Assembly (NCBI RefSeq): GCF_009936045.1
Contig: NZ_QWEQ01000004.1
Coordinates: 170,291-234,290 of the forward strand
Reading direction: 5' to 3'
Source: Emergencia sp. 1XD21-10
GTDB lineage: Bacteria; Bacillota; Clostridia; Peptostreptococcales; Anaerovoracaceae
Length of the DNA: 64,000 nucleotides
Shown: positions 14,874-23,900 of the stretch, piece by piece
How the letters are laid out: each line of letters opens with the position of its first letter
Position numbering within the stretch: position 1 is the first letter of the stretch
Position numbers and translations under genes: made by a program
The notes under the pieces: generated by a model
The model's database searches: none
Told to the model about the DNA's origin: nothing
The model's input: the letters and a program-made list of their open reading frames with translations, nothing else

Positions 14874-15837
14874 CCCTCCTTGCAAGGGCAATCCGCCTGC
14901 CGTCTTTCCTGCGGCTGTACTGGTAGCAGATACGGTTCTCGCTTAAAAATGTGGTGCGGTATTCATTCAGCCATTTCGTAATCACCGTGGGTATGGTTTC
15001 CGTTTCCCCCATAGCGGCTAACAGTTCCGTTGCCGTGCCTATCCATTCTTCCTTATCCCTCATAAAATCCACCAACCGAAAAAGGACATCTGGTATCGTT
15101 TCTTTCGCAAGCTGCTCCTGCGTTTTCCGCTCCACAAGCTCCCAACGGCAATCACGGAAACGCAGCGTGTATTCCTGATAAGGCGTGTCCCTGCCCGTCA
15201 CATACAGCTTGGCGGTGTCAGACGCACGTTTCTCCTTTTCCAGAACAAAGGTAGCGTCCGCACTCCCCGTTAATCCTGTCGTCCCAGACACCTTGTTGAA
15301 CACGTCGCTGTCATTCTGCTTTCGGATGTGGTGTACGACAATGACCGCCAGAGAGTGCCTGTCGGCAAAGTCTTTGATGAGGGAGATGTCCCCATAGTCG
15401 CTTGCATAGGCATTGTCTTTTGAAGCTGTACGGACTTTCTGCAAGGTATCAATGACAATGAGCCTGCTGTCTGGGTAATCTTTCAGATAATCTTCAAGCT
15501 GCACGATAAGACCGTCTGACAGCTTGCAGCTTGCCACGGCAAAGTGGAGCCGCCCGCTTGCTTCGTCCGTCAAACGAAATAACCTGTCCTGTATGCGGCA
15601 GAACGTGTCCTCAAGGCAGAGGTAAAGCACATCGCCCTCCATTGTCGGCATATCCCATAAAGGGATTCCCTGCGACACGCATAAGCATAGCTTCAGCATG
15701 AGCCAGCTTTTGCCTATCTTCTGTGAGCCGCAGAACAGCGATAAGCCTGTCGGGATAAGGCTGTCCACCACAAAGGATGGTTTCTCAAGCGGTTCATAAA
15801 GGAGCGTTTCGGCGTTGACTGTCTGTAACTTCTGCAT
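14812..15837 (-). CDS. RepA-like AAA/RecA-fold replicative helicase ATPase
   Basis: This 341-residue protein starts at ATG 15,837 after GAAAGGAGGAAAGCC. A Walker A motif (GSQKIGKSW, residues about 36-44), a Walker B region (LIVIDTLQKV near residue 126) and VVHHIRKQNDSD near residue 168 place it with RepA/DnaB-like hexameric helicases of mobilizable elements. It probably supports plasmid-like replication of the excised form; the repeat array next to it is a candidate origin. A possible 28-residue leader peptide (15,794-15,880, GGAGGTC upstream) overlaps its start. Confidence 0.85.
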   Translation of the reverse strand: MQKLQTVNAETLLYEPLEKPSFVVDSLIPTGLSLFCGSQKIGKSWLMLKLCLCVSQGIPLWDMPTMEGDVLYLCLEDTFCRIQDRLFRLTDEASGRLHFAVASCKLSDGLIVQLEDYLKDYPDSRLIVIDTLQKVRTASKDNAYASDYGDISLIKDFADRHSLAVIVVHHIRKQNDSDVFNKVSGTTGLTGSADATFVLEKEKRASDTAKLYVTGRDTPYQEYTLRFRDCRWELVERKTQEQLAKETIPDVLFRLVDFMRDKEEWIGTATELLAAMGETETIPTVITKWLNEYRTTFLSENRICYQYSRRKDGRRIALARRAGDSGDGGDSDIRIPPCYCH

Positions 15838-15991
15838 GGCTTTCCTCCTTTCGGGCGGTGTCTTTGTTTTCGTTGCACATAGGCGTTGACCTCCTTAAAA
15901 ATAGATTTACTCCCACGGAAAAAAGTGAGAGTATGTAATGCCGCCAATCCCACACAAATAAAAAACAGATTTCTTTTTCGGGCGGTGTCGG

Positions 15992-16466
15992 TCACGGTTG
16001 GAGATATTTCTTCAATTTCCGCCTTTACTTTCTCCTTTGCAATCGCAACAGATTTCTGTATTGCCGAAGCGGTGCAATGCTCCATAGCGGCGATTTGGTA
16101 AAAATTGAACTCATACTCGTAGTAGAGCAGGAAACGCCGCCTTTGTATCTCTGGAAGGCTCCCAACCGCCTTATAGAGCGTTTCATTCCGTTCTTCCTCA
16201 ACCATGCGTTCATCAAGGCTCTTAGGCACACGCAACGCCCGTCTGTAAAGGGTTTCGTCCCATACCTCGTTAAACTCCCTGTGCCGCTCGTCCCATTAGA
16301 AAAGATTCCTGTTCCTGCGCTCCATCTGCCGAAACTCCATAAAGAACTGTTCCGACACTTCCAACTCGTGGGATTTGCCCTGCCCGTCCTTAAAGCTGAT
16401 AAAATACCTTGTGCCGCTTTCCGTGGATTCCTCCCGAAGCGTGTATGCCTTAACCCTGTATGCCAT
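15992..16466 (-). pseudogene. Sigma-70-like regulator with in-frame stop and probable frameshift
   Basis: The gene starts at ATG 16,466 (MAYRVKAYTLREESTE) with GGAGGACAACAGG upstream. Coding similarity runs unbroken across a TAA at 16,296-16,298, between RRNRNLF and WDERHREFNEVWDETLYRR. The downstream half carries the region 4 signature LPEIQRRRFLLYYEYEFNFY. Near 16,013-16,017 a one-base difference would restore an ending KKYLQP and a TGA at 15,992, whereas the present frame runs on through unrelated residues to 15,714. I judge it inactive unless the stop is suppressed. Intact relatives are ICE-borne sigma factors about 150 residues long. Confidence 0.75.
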
Positions 16467-16549
16467 CCTGTTGTCCTCCTGCAAAAAATGAGTGAGGGGA
16501 TTTCCATCCCTCACCCAGTAGCCCGCAGGATGGCAGGCTGTTTTAGAAG

Positions 16550-16975
16550 CTATAAAATTTTCCGCAGCTTCTTCCGCAGATGGTCTAACCTCGCATAGAT
16601 GGCACCAGTCGTCAAATGCACAAGCGGGGCAATCTCCTTTGTGGAATACCCCTGCATTTTCAGCAGGACGATTTTCAAGGTACGCCCGTCCACCGTGACT
16701 AATACTTGATAGAGATTTTCGCTCTCAATCTCTTCCAGTAACTCCGCAACCGTACCCACTTCCGCCTGCCGCTCCCTGCCTGCCATGTCCTCAAGATATT
16801 CCGCAACGTCATTCGTCCATCGGTAAAACCGCCTGTTGGAATTGAAGTCTGCCCTGTCCGCCATGCGTATCTGCTCAATGGTCGCTTCATCAACGCCGCA
16901 CTCACGCAGCAGCTTTTCCTCCGCTTCTTTCCAGATACGCCATTTCCTGTCCTCCCGTCCGTGGTTGTATGCCAT
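16550..16975 (-). CDS. Sigma-70 region 4-like DNA-binding protein (141 aa)
   Basis: The ATG at 16,975 (MAYNHGREDRKWRIW) follows GGAGGAAGTAAGA. The C-terminus (LKMQGYSTKEIAPLVHLTTG, then AIYARLDHLRKKLRKIL) is a helix-turn-helix like sigma region 4. The first half is helical and charged. Such proteins occur in series in mobile elements, probably as element-specific transcription factors. Targets unknown. Confidence 0.8.
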   Translation of the reverse strand: MAYNHGREDRKWRIWKEAEEKLLRECGVDEATIEQIRMADRADFNSNRRFYRWTNDVAEYLEDMAGRERQAEVGTVAELLEEIESENLYQVLVTVDGRTLKIVLLKMQGYSTKEIAPLVHLTTGAIYARLDHLRKKLRKIL

Positions 16976-17069
16976 TCTTACTTCCTCCAATCAGAATTGA
17001 TTGAGAGGGCAGAGAAAAGCCCCCTCATCTTCCCAAAGGAAAAAACAAGGGGGCTGAACGCCTTAAATT

Positions 17070-17582
17070 TTAATTTTCTATTATCTTTCTTAGTTTTATT
17101 AGGATTCTGGCTTTGCGTTTGTTTACAACGCTCTGGGTTATGCCCAACCTCGCCCCGACTTCACGCTCGGAAAGTCCGTCAAAAAAGATTGCCTGTATCA
17201 GCTCCTGTTCACTATCCGACAGCAAAGGCAGGGCGGCTTTCAGCCTGTCCACCATGACCGCATTGACAACGGTTTCTGCAATGTCCACCGCTTCATCAGT
17301 GATAAAGTCCAGAGGATTCCCCTCGCTGTCCGTAAATCCGTCGAGAGATAGCAGTCTATTCTTTGTATCTAATTTTTGCAGATAACGCCACCGTTCCTTG
17401 TCACGGTAGAAGTCTGTGTATTGCTCCCTCACGACTTCAAGCAGACAGCCTTGAATGGGGATAAACAGCTTGTCCATATAGGTCTGGTCGGATTCCCTGC
17501 AACGGCAGAACTCCGTGTAGGATAATTCCACATAGCCGCCACTTTCTCTGATATATACCTTTCTTGGTGCATATTTCACCAT
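17070..17582 (-). CDS. Sigma-70 family regulator with C-terminal HTH (170 aa)
   Basis: The start at ATG 17,582 (MVKYAPRKVYIRESGG) is fixed by GGGAGGTATTT; an upstream in-frame ATG lacks a site. Region 4 is clear near residues 115-165 (LLSDSEQELIQAIFFDGLSE, then REVGARLGITQSVVNKRKARIL). It probably controls transfer or excision genes of element C, as the first gene after the tet(O) unit. It lies about 95 bp upstream of the next sigma-like gene. Confidence 0.82.
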   Translation of the reverse strand: MVKYAPRKVYIRESGGYVELSYTEFCRCRESDQTYMDKLFIPIQGCLLEVVREQYTDFYRDKERWRYLQKLDTKNRLLSLDGFTDSEGNPLDFITDEAVDIAETVVNAVMVDRLKAALPLLSDSEQELIQAIFFDGLSEREVGARLGITQSVVNKRKARILIKLRKIIEN

Positions 17583-18069
17583 AAATACCTCCCATCTGAA
17601 TTTTTGAAATGTAAAAAATCCAGATGGAGAGGCGGAGAACGACACCGCATATCAGAAACAGCCCTACGGCACTTTCCAACAAAAATCGACAAAAGAAAAA
17701 CCGCAAAGGCTCTGTGACCTTTACGGTTATAGGAAATAGTAATTCTATTGTATGGAGATTGTACTTCTACTTTCAAGGTGAGAAGTACCGTTGCACTGGC
17801 AGAAATTTTTTTAACTGGTTTCCTGCCGTTCTCTGATATGCTATGTATTGATAAATTTTGCTTCGTATGAGCAGATAGATAACTGCCCGAAAAAAGGACA
17901 TAAAAAAATCCCTCCAAATTTAAAAACAAATTCAGAGGGTAATTTAGGGTATAACAAAATAACCCACCCGAATATCGTTTTTTTTATTTGGTGAGTTTGT
18001 TCTTTCAAATACGAAACAAAAAGAGCCGATGATTCGTGAATTGTTCCACAATTTCATCGGCTCTGCGTC
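17583..18069. other. Gene-free spacer between sigma gene and the KTR gene
   Basis: I find no credible gene in this 487-bp stretch. It holds a stem-loop at 17,911-17,940 (CCCTC/GAGGG arms with A/T pairs inside) and the terminator at 18,022-18,064. A-rich composition contrasts with the GC-rich genes to its left, so a recombination boundary of the tet(O) cassette may lie here. Confidence 0.5.
18022..18064 (-). terminator. Terminator of the tet(O)-KTR unit
   Basis: Arms AGAGCCGATGA and TCATCGGCTCT form an 11-bp stem; on the minus strand TTTTTGTTT follows. It lies 6 bp downstream of the KTR gene. Confidence 0.8.
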
Positions 18070-18240
18070 TTAAGCGTCTGGCTCTTTGATGACAGTTATC
18101 TTCAAGTTGTCAACTTTAATCAATCTTTCTTGTCTGCATTTTGGACAATAAAGGGGATAATTCTCCAAAACAGTGTCCTTCCTAATTTTATTACGGGTTT
18201 TGCTCCCACAAACAGGACACAATATCCATTCGCATTTCAT
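18070..18240 (-). CDS. Cysteine-rich KTR-domain protein next to tet(O)
   Basis: Fifty-six residues starting MKCEWILCPVCGSKTRNKIR contain two CxxC pairs (CPVC, CPKC) and the KTR motif, so it is a small zinc-ribbon protein. This family regularly follows tet(O) and tet(W)-type genes in Firmicutes and is often annotated as a cysteine-rich KTR-domain protein; its role is unknown. It lies 54 bp after tet(O) and probably shares its transcript, ending at the terminator just downstream. Confidence 0.85.
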   Translation of the reverse strand: MKCEWILCPVCGSKTRNKIRKDTVLENYPLYCPKCRQERLIKVDNLKITVIKEPDA

Positions 18241-18294
18241 CATAATTAGTCTCTAATCCTTTCAAATCTCATTTTATATGACTTTTGCAAGCTG

Positions 18295-20214
18295 TTAAGC
18301 TAACTTGTGGAACATATGCCGAACCTTATCTATACGGCTATTCGGGCGGCGGGGTTGGCAAATAAATTTACCAATAGCTGGCTGGTATCCTTTTAACTCT
18401 GTCAAGCAGACTCCCTGCCCATTTGTGAAATAAGTTAAATCGTTCCTGTATTCTTGAATACATCTAGCAGGGATTTCTCCTTTCAGAATGACCTCGTCAT
18501 TCTTTATCTGAGTACTTACAATATCTGCACAATACCTTGGAGCATCATGATACGCCCGTGAGAGATATTCCTGCGGTGCATAAATTTCAAAGTGGAGATA
18601 TGGCTCTAATAGTTCTGTCCCTGCTTTTTTTAAAGCCTGCTCCAATACGATAGGGGAAAGCAGCCGAAAGTCTGCGGGGGTACTTACAGGACTATAATAC
18701 AATCCATATTCAAAACAGATTTTACAGTCTGTCACTTTCCATCCATACAGCCCCTGCTCGCAGCCATAAAGAACCCCCTCCATAACCGCATTTTGGAACG
18801 ATTGATTTAAATATCCAAGTGAAACTCTGCTTTCATACTGCACTCCGCTTCCAATAGGGAGCGGCTCTATGGACAACCCGACAGAAGCCCAGAAAGGATT
18901 TGGCGGGACTTCTATGTGGATGGTATATTCTGCTTTTCTAAGCGGTCTTTCCATATATATAACAGTAGGCTCTTTTATTTCTGCCTCCACATGATATTTT
19001 TCCTCAAGGATGGCACAAATGACTTCCATCTGCACATTCCCCAAAAAAGAAAGTATAATCTCATGCGTTGTAGTATCCACATAATATTTTAAAAGAGGGT
19101 CGCCATCTGAAATTTCTGTAAGTGCCCCAAGCAATATTTCCCGCTGTTCAGATTTCTTTACTGCAATCGTTGTTTGGAGCATAGGGAGAGGATTTTCAAT
19201 AAATTTTCTCTGCGGCAACAGTATTTCGTTCCCCAAAATACTGTTTAGCTGCAAAACATCATTTGGTAAAATTACAATATCACCAGAGCAGGCTGTATCG
19301 GATGAATATAATTCACCGTTTGTCGGAACACACATCTCTGTGATTTTTATTTTCTCTTTTTCAGATATTCTAATAACATCCCTCAAATGCAATGTTCCGC
19401 TATATATACGCACATAAACAAAACGCCGCCTTTTCTCTGAATATTCAATCTTAAAAACCTGCCCGCATAGTTCAGATTGACCTTCAGGCGTTGATGAATA
19501 AAATTTACTGGCAATTACTTCTATAAGCTGCCGAATCCCCAGATTGTTTTTAGCGCTTCCGTGATAAACGGGAAATAACGTTCCGTTTTGGAATCTCCTG
19601 TTTTCTTCCTGTTCCAGTTCTGACATTTTAAACGGTTTCCCTGACATATATTTCTCTAATAGTTCATCGTTTCCCATAATTACCGCATCCCACTGTTCCA
19701 TATCGTCATTGTCCGTTACATTTATATGGGGATGCTGCCCAACCTTTTGCTTCACTATAATTTCCGAAGAAAGCTTTGCTTTCATTTCCCGATATACCAT
19801 TGGCAAATCAATCCCCTCTTGGTCAATTTTATTGATGAAAAAAATTGTCGGAATCTTCATTATCTGTAGTGCATGAAACAGTATACGGGTCTGTGCCTGT
19901 ATGCCATCCTTTGCAGAAACTAATAATACTGCTCCGTCTAATACGGATAAAGAACGGTATACTTCCGCCAAAAAATCCATATGGCCTGGCGTATCTATAA
20001 TGTTGACTTTTACATCCTCCCACTGAAAAGATGTCACTGCTGTCTGGATAGTGATTCCCCTTTGACGCTCCAAATTCATTGTATCTGTCCTTGTTGTGCC
20101 TTCATCTACGCTCCCTAGTTCTGCAATTGCACCACTGGTATACAATAAACTTTCCGTTAATGTTGTCTTTCCTGCGTCAACGTGAGCCAGAATGCCTAAG
20201 TTAATTATTTTCAT
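18295..20214 (-). CDS. tet(O): Tetracycline resistance ribosomal protection protein Tet(O)
   Basis: This 639-residue EF-G-like GTPase starts at ATG 20,214 with GGAGGAAAATCAC. The G1 motif AHVDAGKTT (residues 10-18), G2/G3 region ([16 protein letters not shown]) and G4 NKID are intact. The N-terminus ([20 protein letters not shown]) and C-terminus ([18 protein letters not shown]) match Tet(O) as I recall it, with few differences, rather than Tet(M) or Tet(W). It binds tetracycline-blocked ribosomes and displaces the drug. The upstream leader contains the usual attenuator hairpin. Confidence 0.95.
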   Translation of the reverse strand: MKIINLGILAHVDAGKTTLTESLLYTSGAIAELGSVDEGTTRTDTMNLERQRGITIQTAVTSFQWEDVKVNIIDTPGHMDFLAEVYRSLSVLDGAVLLVSAKDGIQAQTRILFHALQIMKIPTIFFINKIDQEGIDLPMVYREMKAKLSSEIIVKQKVGQHPHINVTDNDDMEQWDAVIMGNDELLEKYMSGKPFKMSELEQEENRRFQNGTLFPVYHGSAKNNLGIRQLIEVIASKFYSSTPEGQSELCGQVFKIEYSEKRRRFVYVRIYSGTLHLRDVIRISEKEKIKITEMCVPTNGELYSSDTACSGDIVILPNDVLQLNSILGNEILLPQRKFIENPLPMLQTTIAVKKSEQREILLGALTEISDGDPLLKYYVDTTTHEIILSFLGNVQMEVICAILEEKYHVEAEIKEPTVIYMERPLRKAEYTIHIEVPPNPFWASVGLSIEPLPIGSGVQYESRVSLGYLNQSFQNAVMEGVLYGCEQGLYGWKVTDCKICFEYGLYYSPVSTPADFRLLSPIVLEQALKKAGTELLEPYLHFEIYAPQEYLSRAYHDAPRYCADIVSTQIKNDEVILKGEIPARCIQEYRNDLTYFTNGQGVCLTELKGYQPAIGKFICQPRRPNSRIDKVRHMFHKLA

Positions 20215-20256
20215 GTGATTTTCCTCCTATCAACACCCAAAAAAGGGCATAAAAAT

Positions 20257-20286
20257 ACCCAGTGATAAATACTCCTATCACTGGGT
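20257..20286 (-). promoter_or_regulatory. tet(O) attenuator hairpin
   Basis: A perfect stem, ACCCAGTGATA paired across AATACTCC-type loop with TATCACTGGGT, is followed on the minus strand by ATTTTTATGCCC. It lies 43 nt before the tet(O) start. This is the conserved terminator-type structure of tet(M)/tet(O) leaders, where transcription attenuation by tetracycline is established for tet(M). Confidence 0.85.
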
Positions 20287-20340
20287 AAATAACTCCAATA
20301 GCCCCAAAACACTTATATGTTTTCGGGCATATAAAATTAC

Positions 20341-20370
20341 ATGATAAAAGTATTCTTAAACTGGGTACAA
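20341..20370 (-). promoter_or_regulatory. Predicted tet(O) promoter
   Basis: On the minus strand TTGTAC (20,365-20,370), an 18-bp spacer and TATCAT (20,341-20,346) form a plausible sigma-A promoter. It would give a leader of about 125 nt containing the attenuator. Confidence 0.55.
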
Positions 20371-20548
20371 AAAACTAAGCCCCATATTAAAAGTGAAACG
20401 GGACTGCTACTTTTTGTTCCCACTATCAAATTGACAGTTTATTTAAGAATACCTTGCCGCATATTTATTAACTCCTTGTATAATACTGAATCTAATTATA
20501 TTCCTTAACCCTTTATTTGTCAAGCTGACAAACTAAAGCAGAAAAAGC

Positions 20549-20567
20549 GGCAGGATTTCCCCCTGCC
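20549..20567 (-). terminator. Terminator after tnpV
   Basis: GGCAGG and CCTGCC arms with a 7-base loop are followed on the minus strand by GCTTTTTCTG. It separates tnpV from the tet(O) promoter. Confidence 0.75.
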
Positions 20568-20580
20568 ACTAATCATCTGT

Positions 20581-20955
20581 TTATGCAAAAATAATTTCCT
20601 TTTCCACAATCTCCCTCGCACAAGCCCTTATGTTATTGAGGCATCCTGTCCATTCTAAGGCGTTTTCTGCCTTTAGCTGTTCCGTTATGCCCTGTGCCTG
20701 TTTCATACCCTCTATGAGCCTTTCAAAGCGTTCCTGTGCCTGTCTGTTGATGTCGGCAAGGTAGGCGTTTAGCCTGCCGCTTGTAAGAAGATTGGTGTAT
20801 GTAACTTTACGGTACTGTTTTAGATAATCTAAATGCCGTTGCCCCCAGATGCCTATTGCCTGTTCTTCTTCGGCGGGTACAGTTAAGCACGGTATCAAAT
20901 AATCCCCTTGCCTTTCGTATTTGCCGCCCAGTTCCTCAAATAATGATTTTGCCAT
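20581..20955 (-). CDS. tnpV: Free-standing TnpV-family protein
   Basis: This encodes 124 residues from ATG 20,955 after [36 protein letters not shown] is the family core. It is much closer to the element A copy (477-830) than to the nested element B copy. It marks the right end of element C and overlaps the truncated 3' end of the element B helicase by 20 bp. The molecular role of TnpV is unknown. Confidence 0.88.
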   Translation of the reverse strand: MAKSLFEELGGKYERQGDYLIPCLTVPAEEEQAIGIWGQRHLDYLKQYRKVTYTNLLTSGRLNAYLADINRQAQERFERLIEGMKQAQGITEQLKAENALEWTGCLNNIRACAREIVEKEIIFA

Positions 20956-23900
20956 TGTCTGTTACCTCCACATTCTTTTTTATTTTGAATGTCCGCAAAA
21001 TCCGTCCTACATCTGCCGGTCGCCATGGTACATCCAGATGATGCGCTGCAATGAGTTTATTCTGTACATTCATGCCGGCACCCATCTTTGATGTGCTGCC
21101 CATAAGAAACCTTACTTTTCCCTGACGAACCTTCGCAAATAGTTCCTCTTTTGCCGCCTCTGTGTTATAGTCATGGATAAAGGCAATTTCCTTTTCCTCT
21201 ACACCTTTTTCCATAAGTGCTTTCTGCAGTTCTTCGTAAACAGTAAAGCTGCCGTCCTTTTTCGGCGTGGACATATCACAGAAAATGATCTGCGCAGAAC
21301 ATTGGTCCATGGTATTTCTGTATATTTCCACACATTTTTCAGCGCAGGCGTCTATTTTCGTCTGCCCTAGCGGGTGTTCTTTTGCTCCGGTAAGGATTCT
21401 TTCATCAAGAGCCAGTTTTCGTCCATCTGTCGTAATCTTAAGCATATTGTCTTCTCTCGGATCGATATTGCCATTGCGAATTTCATCTGCTCTGTTTCCG
21501 ATTTCCCTTAATATCTGCAGCTGTGTGCCTGTCGGCTTGACAACAATAACCTCCTGCATTGCTTCCGGCACATCGAGATCGAGCATATCCGCCGTCTGTA
21601 TATCAGCAACATTTTTGAACATACTCATCAGCTCTGGCAAATTGAAAAATCTGGCAAATTGGGTTTTTTTGTGATATTTCGTTCCCTCCGGCGCCAGCAC
21701 CCAGTTTGTTGTAATTTCGCCGAAAGTGGAAGCCCATGAATCAAAAGTAATCAGCCCCTGCTTTTTCAGCTCATCATACTGTAGGTATTTCTGCATCGTA
21801 TAAAGCTCTGCCAAAGAATTGGATACCGGTGTTCCTGTTGCAAAGGTAATCCCTTTTCCCTGGGCTATTTCATCAAGATACCGGCACTTTGCAAACATAT
21901 CGTAGGACTTATTTGCTCCGGTTGTAGAAATACCCGATACATTGCTCATTTTGGTATGGAAAGCAAGATTTTTGTAGTTATGCGCCTCGTCAACGCACAG
22001 AAAATCCACCCCTAGTTCTTCAAAGGTTATGACATTATCCTTTCTGCTGCCCTCGTTAAGCTGCTCCAGTTTCTTTTTCAGCTTCTTCTCCATAGACTGC
22101 AGCTGTTTAACAGTAAAGGTTTCATTTCTCTCTGCTTTTAAGGCAATGAGTTCCTTTTGCACATCATCAAGCTGTGATTCGATAAATGCCTTCTGCCTTG
22201 GCTTAGAAAGCGGAATCATCTCAAACTGGCTGTGTCCGATGATAATCGCATCATAATCACCTGTAGCAATCCTGCTGCAGAATTTCTTCCGATTGGCTGG
22301 CTGAAAATCCTTTTTTGTGACCGCAAGCAGCTTTGCAGTTGGATACAGCTGCATGAATTCCTTTGCCCACTGTCCTGTTAAGTGATTTGGCACTACTAAC
22401 ATCGCTTTGCTGCATAAACCTAATCGCTTTTTCTCCATAACAGCAGCTGCCATCTCATAAGTTTTCCCTGCGCCAACACAGTGCGCAAGCAATGTGTTTC
22501 CACCATAAAGCTGTCTTGCCACAGCATTTTTCTGATGCGGTCTTAGCGTAATCTGCGTATTCATGCCAGGAAAACTTAAATACTGTCCATCGAATTCTCT
22601 TGTGACAATAGAATTAAAGCGATGGTTATATATTTTCTCTAATCTTTCTCTGCGTTCTAGGTCTTCCCATATCCAGCTCTTGAATTTCTCCTTAATCAAA
22701 TCCTGCTTTTCGCAGGCAAGTGCTGTTTCTTTCAGGTTAGGAACTTGTCTGACTTTACCATCTGCATCGGTTACAGTGTCGCTGATGCTGACAGATCTCA
22801 AATTCAAGCTGTCATTGATAATGCGGTAAGCATTGGCTCTGCTGGTTCCATAAGTGGTATCTGCTAAAACATTACACCGGTCAGCACTCTTATTTCGGAT
22901 GTACCATATCCCTGTAATTTCGTTATATGATACACCAATGTCCGTCCTTGCATAAGCATTCGTTTCCAAAAGTTCAAACATAAACTGCTCGTAAATATCT
23001 GCCGGCACCCACACGCTGCCAAGTCTGACATCAATTTCTGCCGCTGACAGCCATGCAGGCATGACTTCTTCCAGAGCCTTTATATTTGCATGAAATTCAG
23101 GGTTCTTTTCCACAAGCAGTTTTGCTTCGGTTAATTTTTGTCTGACATTGCCAGAAAGATATTCATCTGCAGGAATATATACTTTGCTCTCCGGATCTGC
23201 TGCATCGGGAAGCCGGAAAATATGTCCCTGCAGCTCGCTGATAAGGCTTTCTTTGCTGCTGCCTTTCAGCTGCGCCATAAAGGACAAATCAACTCTTCCC
23301 CTTTCAGAAAGAGATATAGCAAGGGCTTCTAAAGCCGTATCCACAGAAGTAACCACTTCTGCATTTCTTACGGTTCTCTTCGTGAAAATATCAGCCTTGG
23401 AAACCAGATTTCCGTCATCATCTATGTTTTCCAGAGAGCAGATAAGCGGGTATCCTGAATCATCACGAAAGGCAAGTTCATTTGCTCTTGCGTTGATTAA
23501 GCCATGCTTTTCTGTAAACGCATCGTAGGAAGAGGTTAATTCTGACTGCAAAGATTTCACTTCTTCATCTTCTGCGCCAGCAAGCTGTCTATCAATCAGT
23601 TCTCGCAGTATATCCCTGATTTCTATCATGCCCTTTGCTCGCTCGATAGCAGTAGAATTCAGGTCTGCCGGATACATCTTGGCATTTTCTCTATAGTACA
23701 GCCTGCCGTCTATCAGGGAATATCCATAATTGGGCAGATTTACATCTGCAGGAAGTATCTCTGCCGTGTCCTCCACATCATCAAAAAAGGTAACTTCTGT
23801 AATGCTTCCCTGCACTCTGCGTACAGCTTCATCAAGCCTTGCTTCAAGCTCTTCGCCTTTTTCCAGATGACAGGTGGTTTCACTGCCAAACCGCCCAGAG

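Noticed and set aside
17576..17929. A 117-codon minus-strand frame upstream of the sigma gene
   Set aside because: It overlaps the sigma gene start in another frame and runs through an A/T-rich spacer with stem-loops; no binding site or homology is visible.
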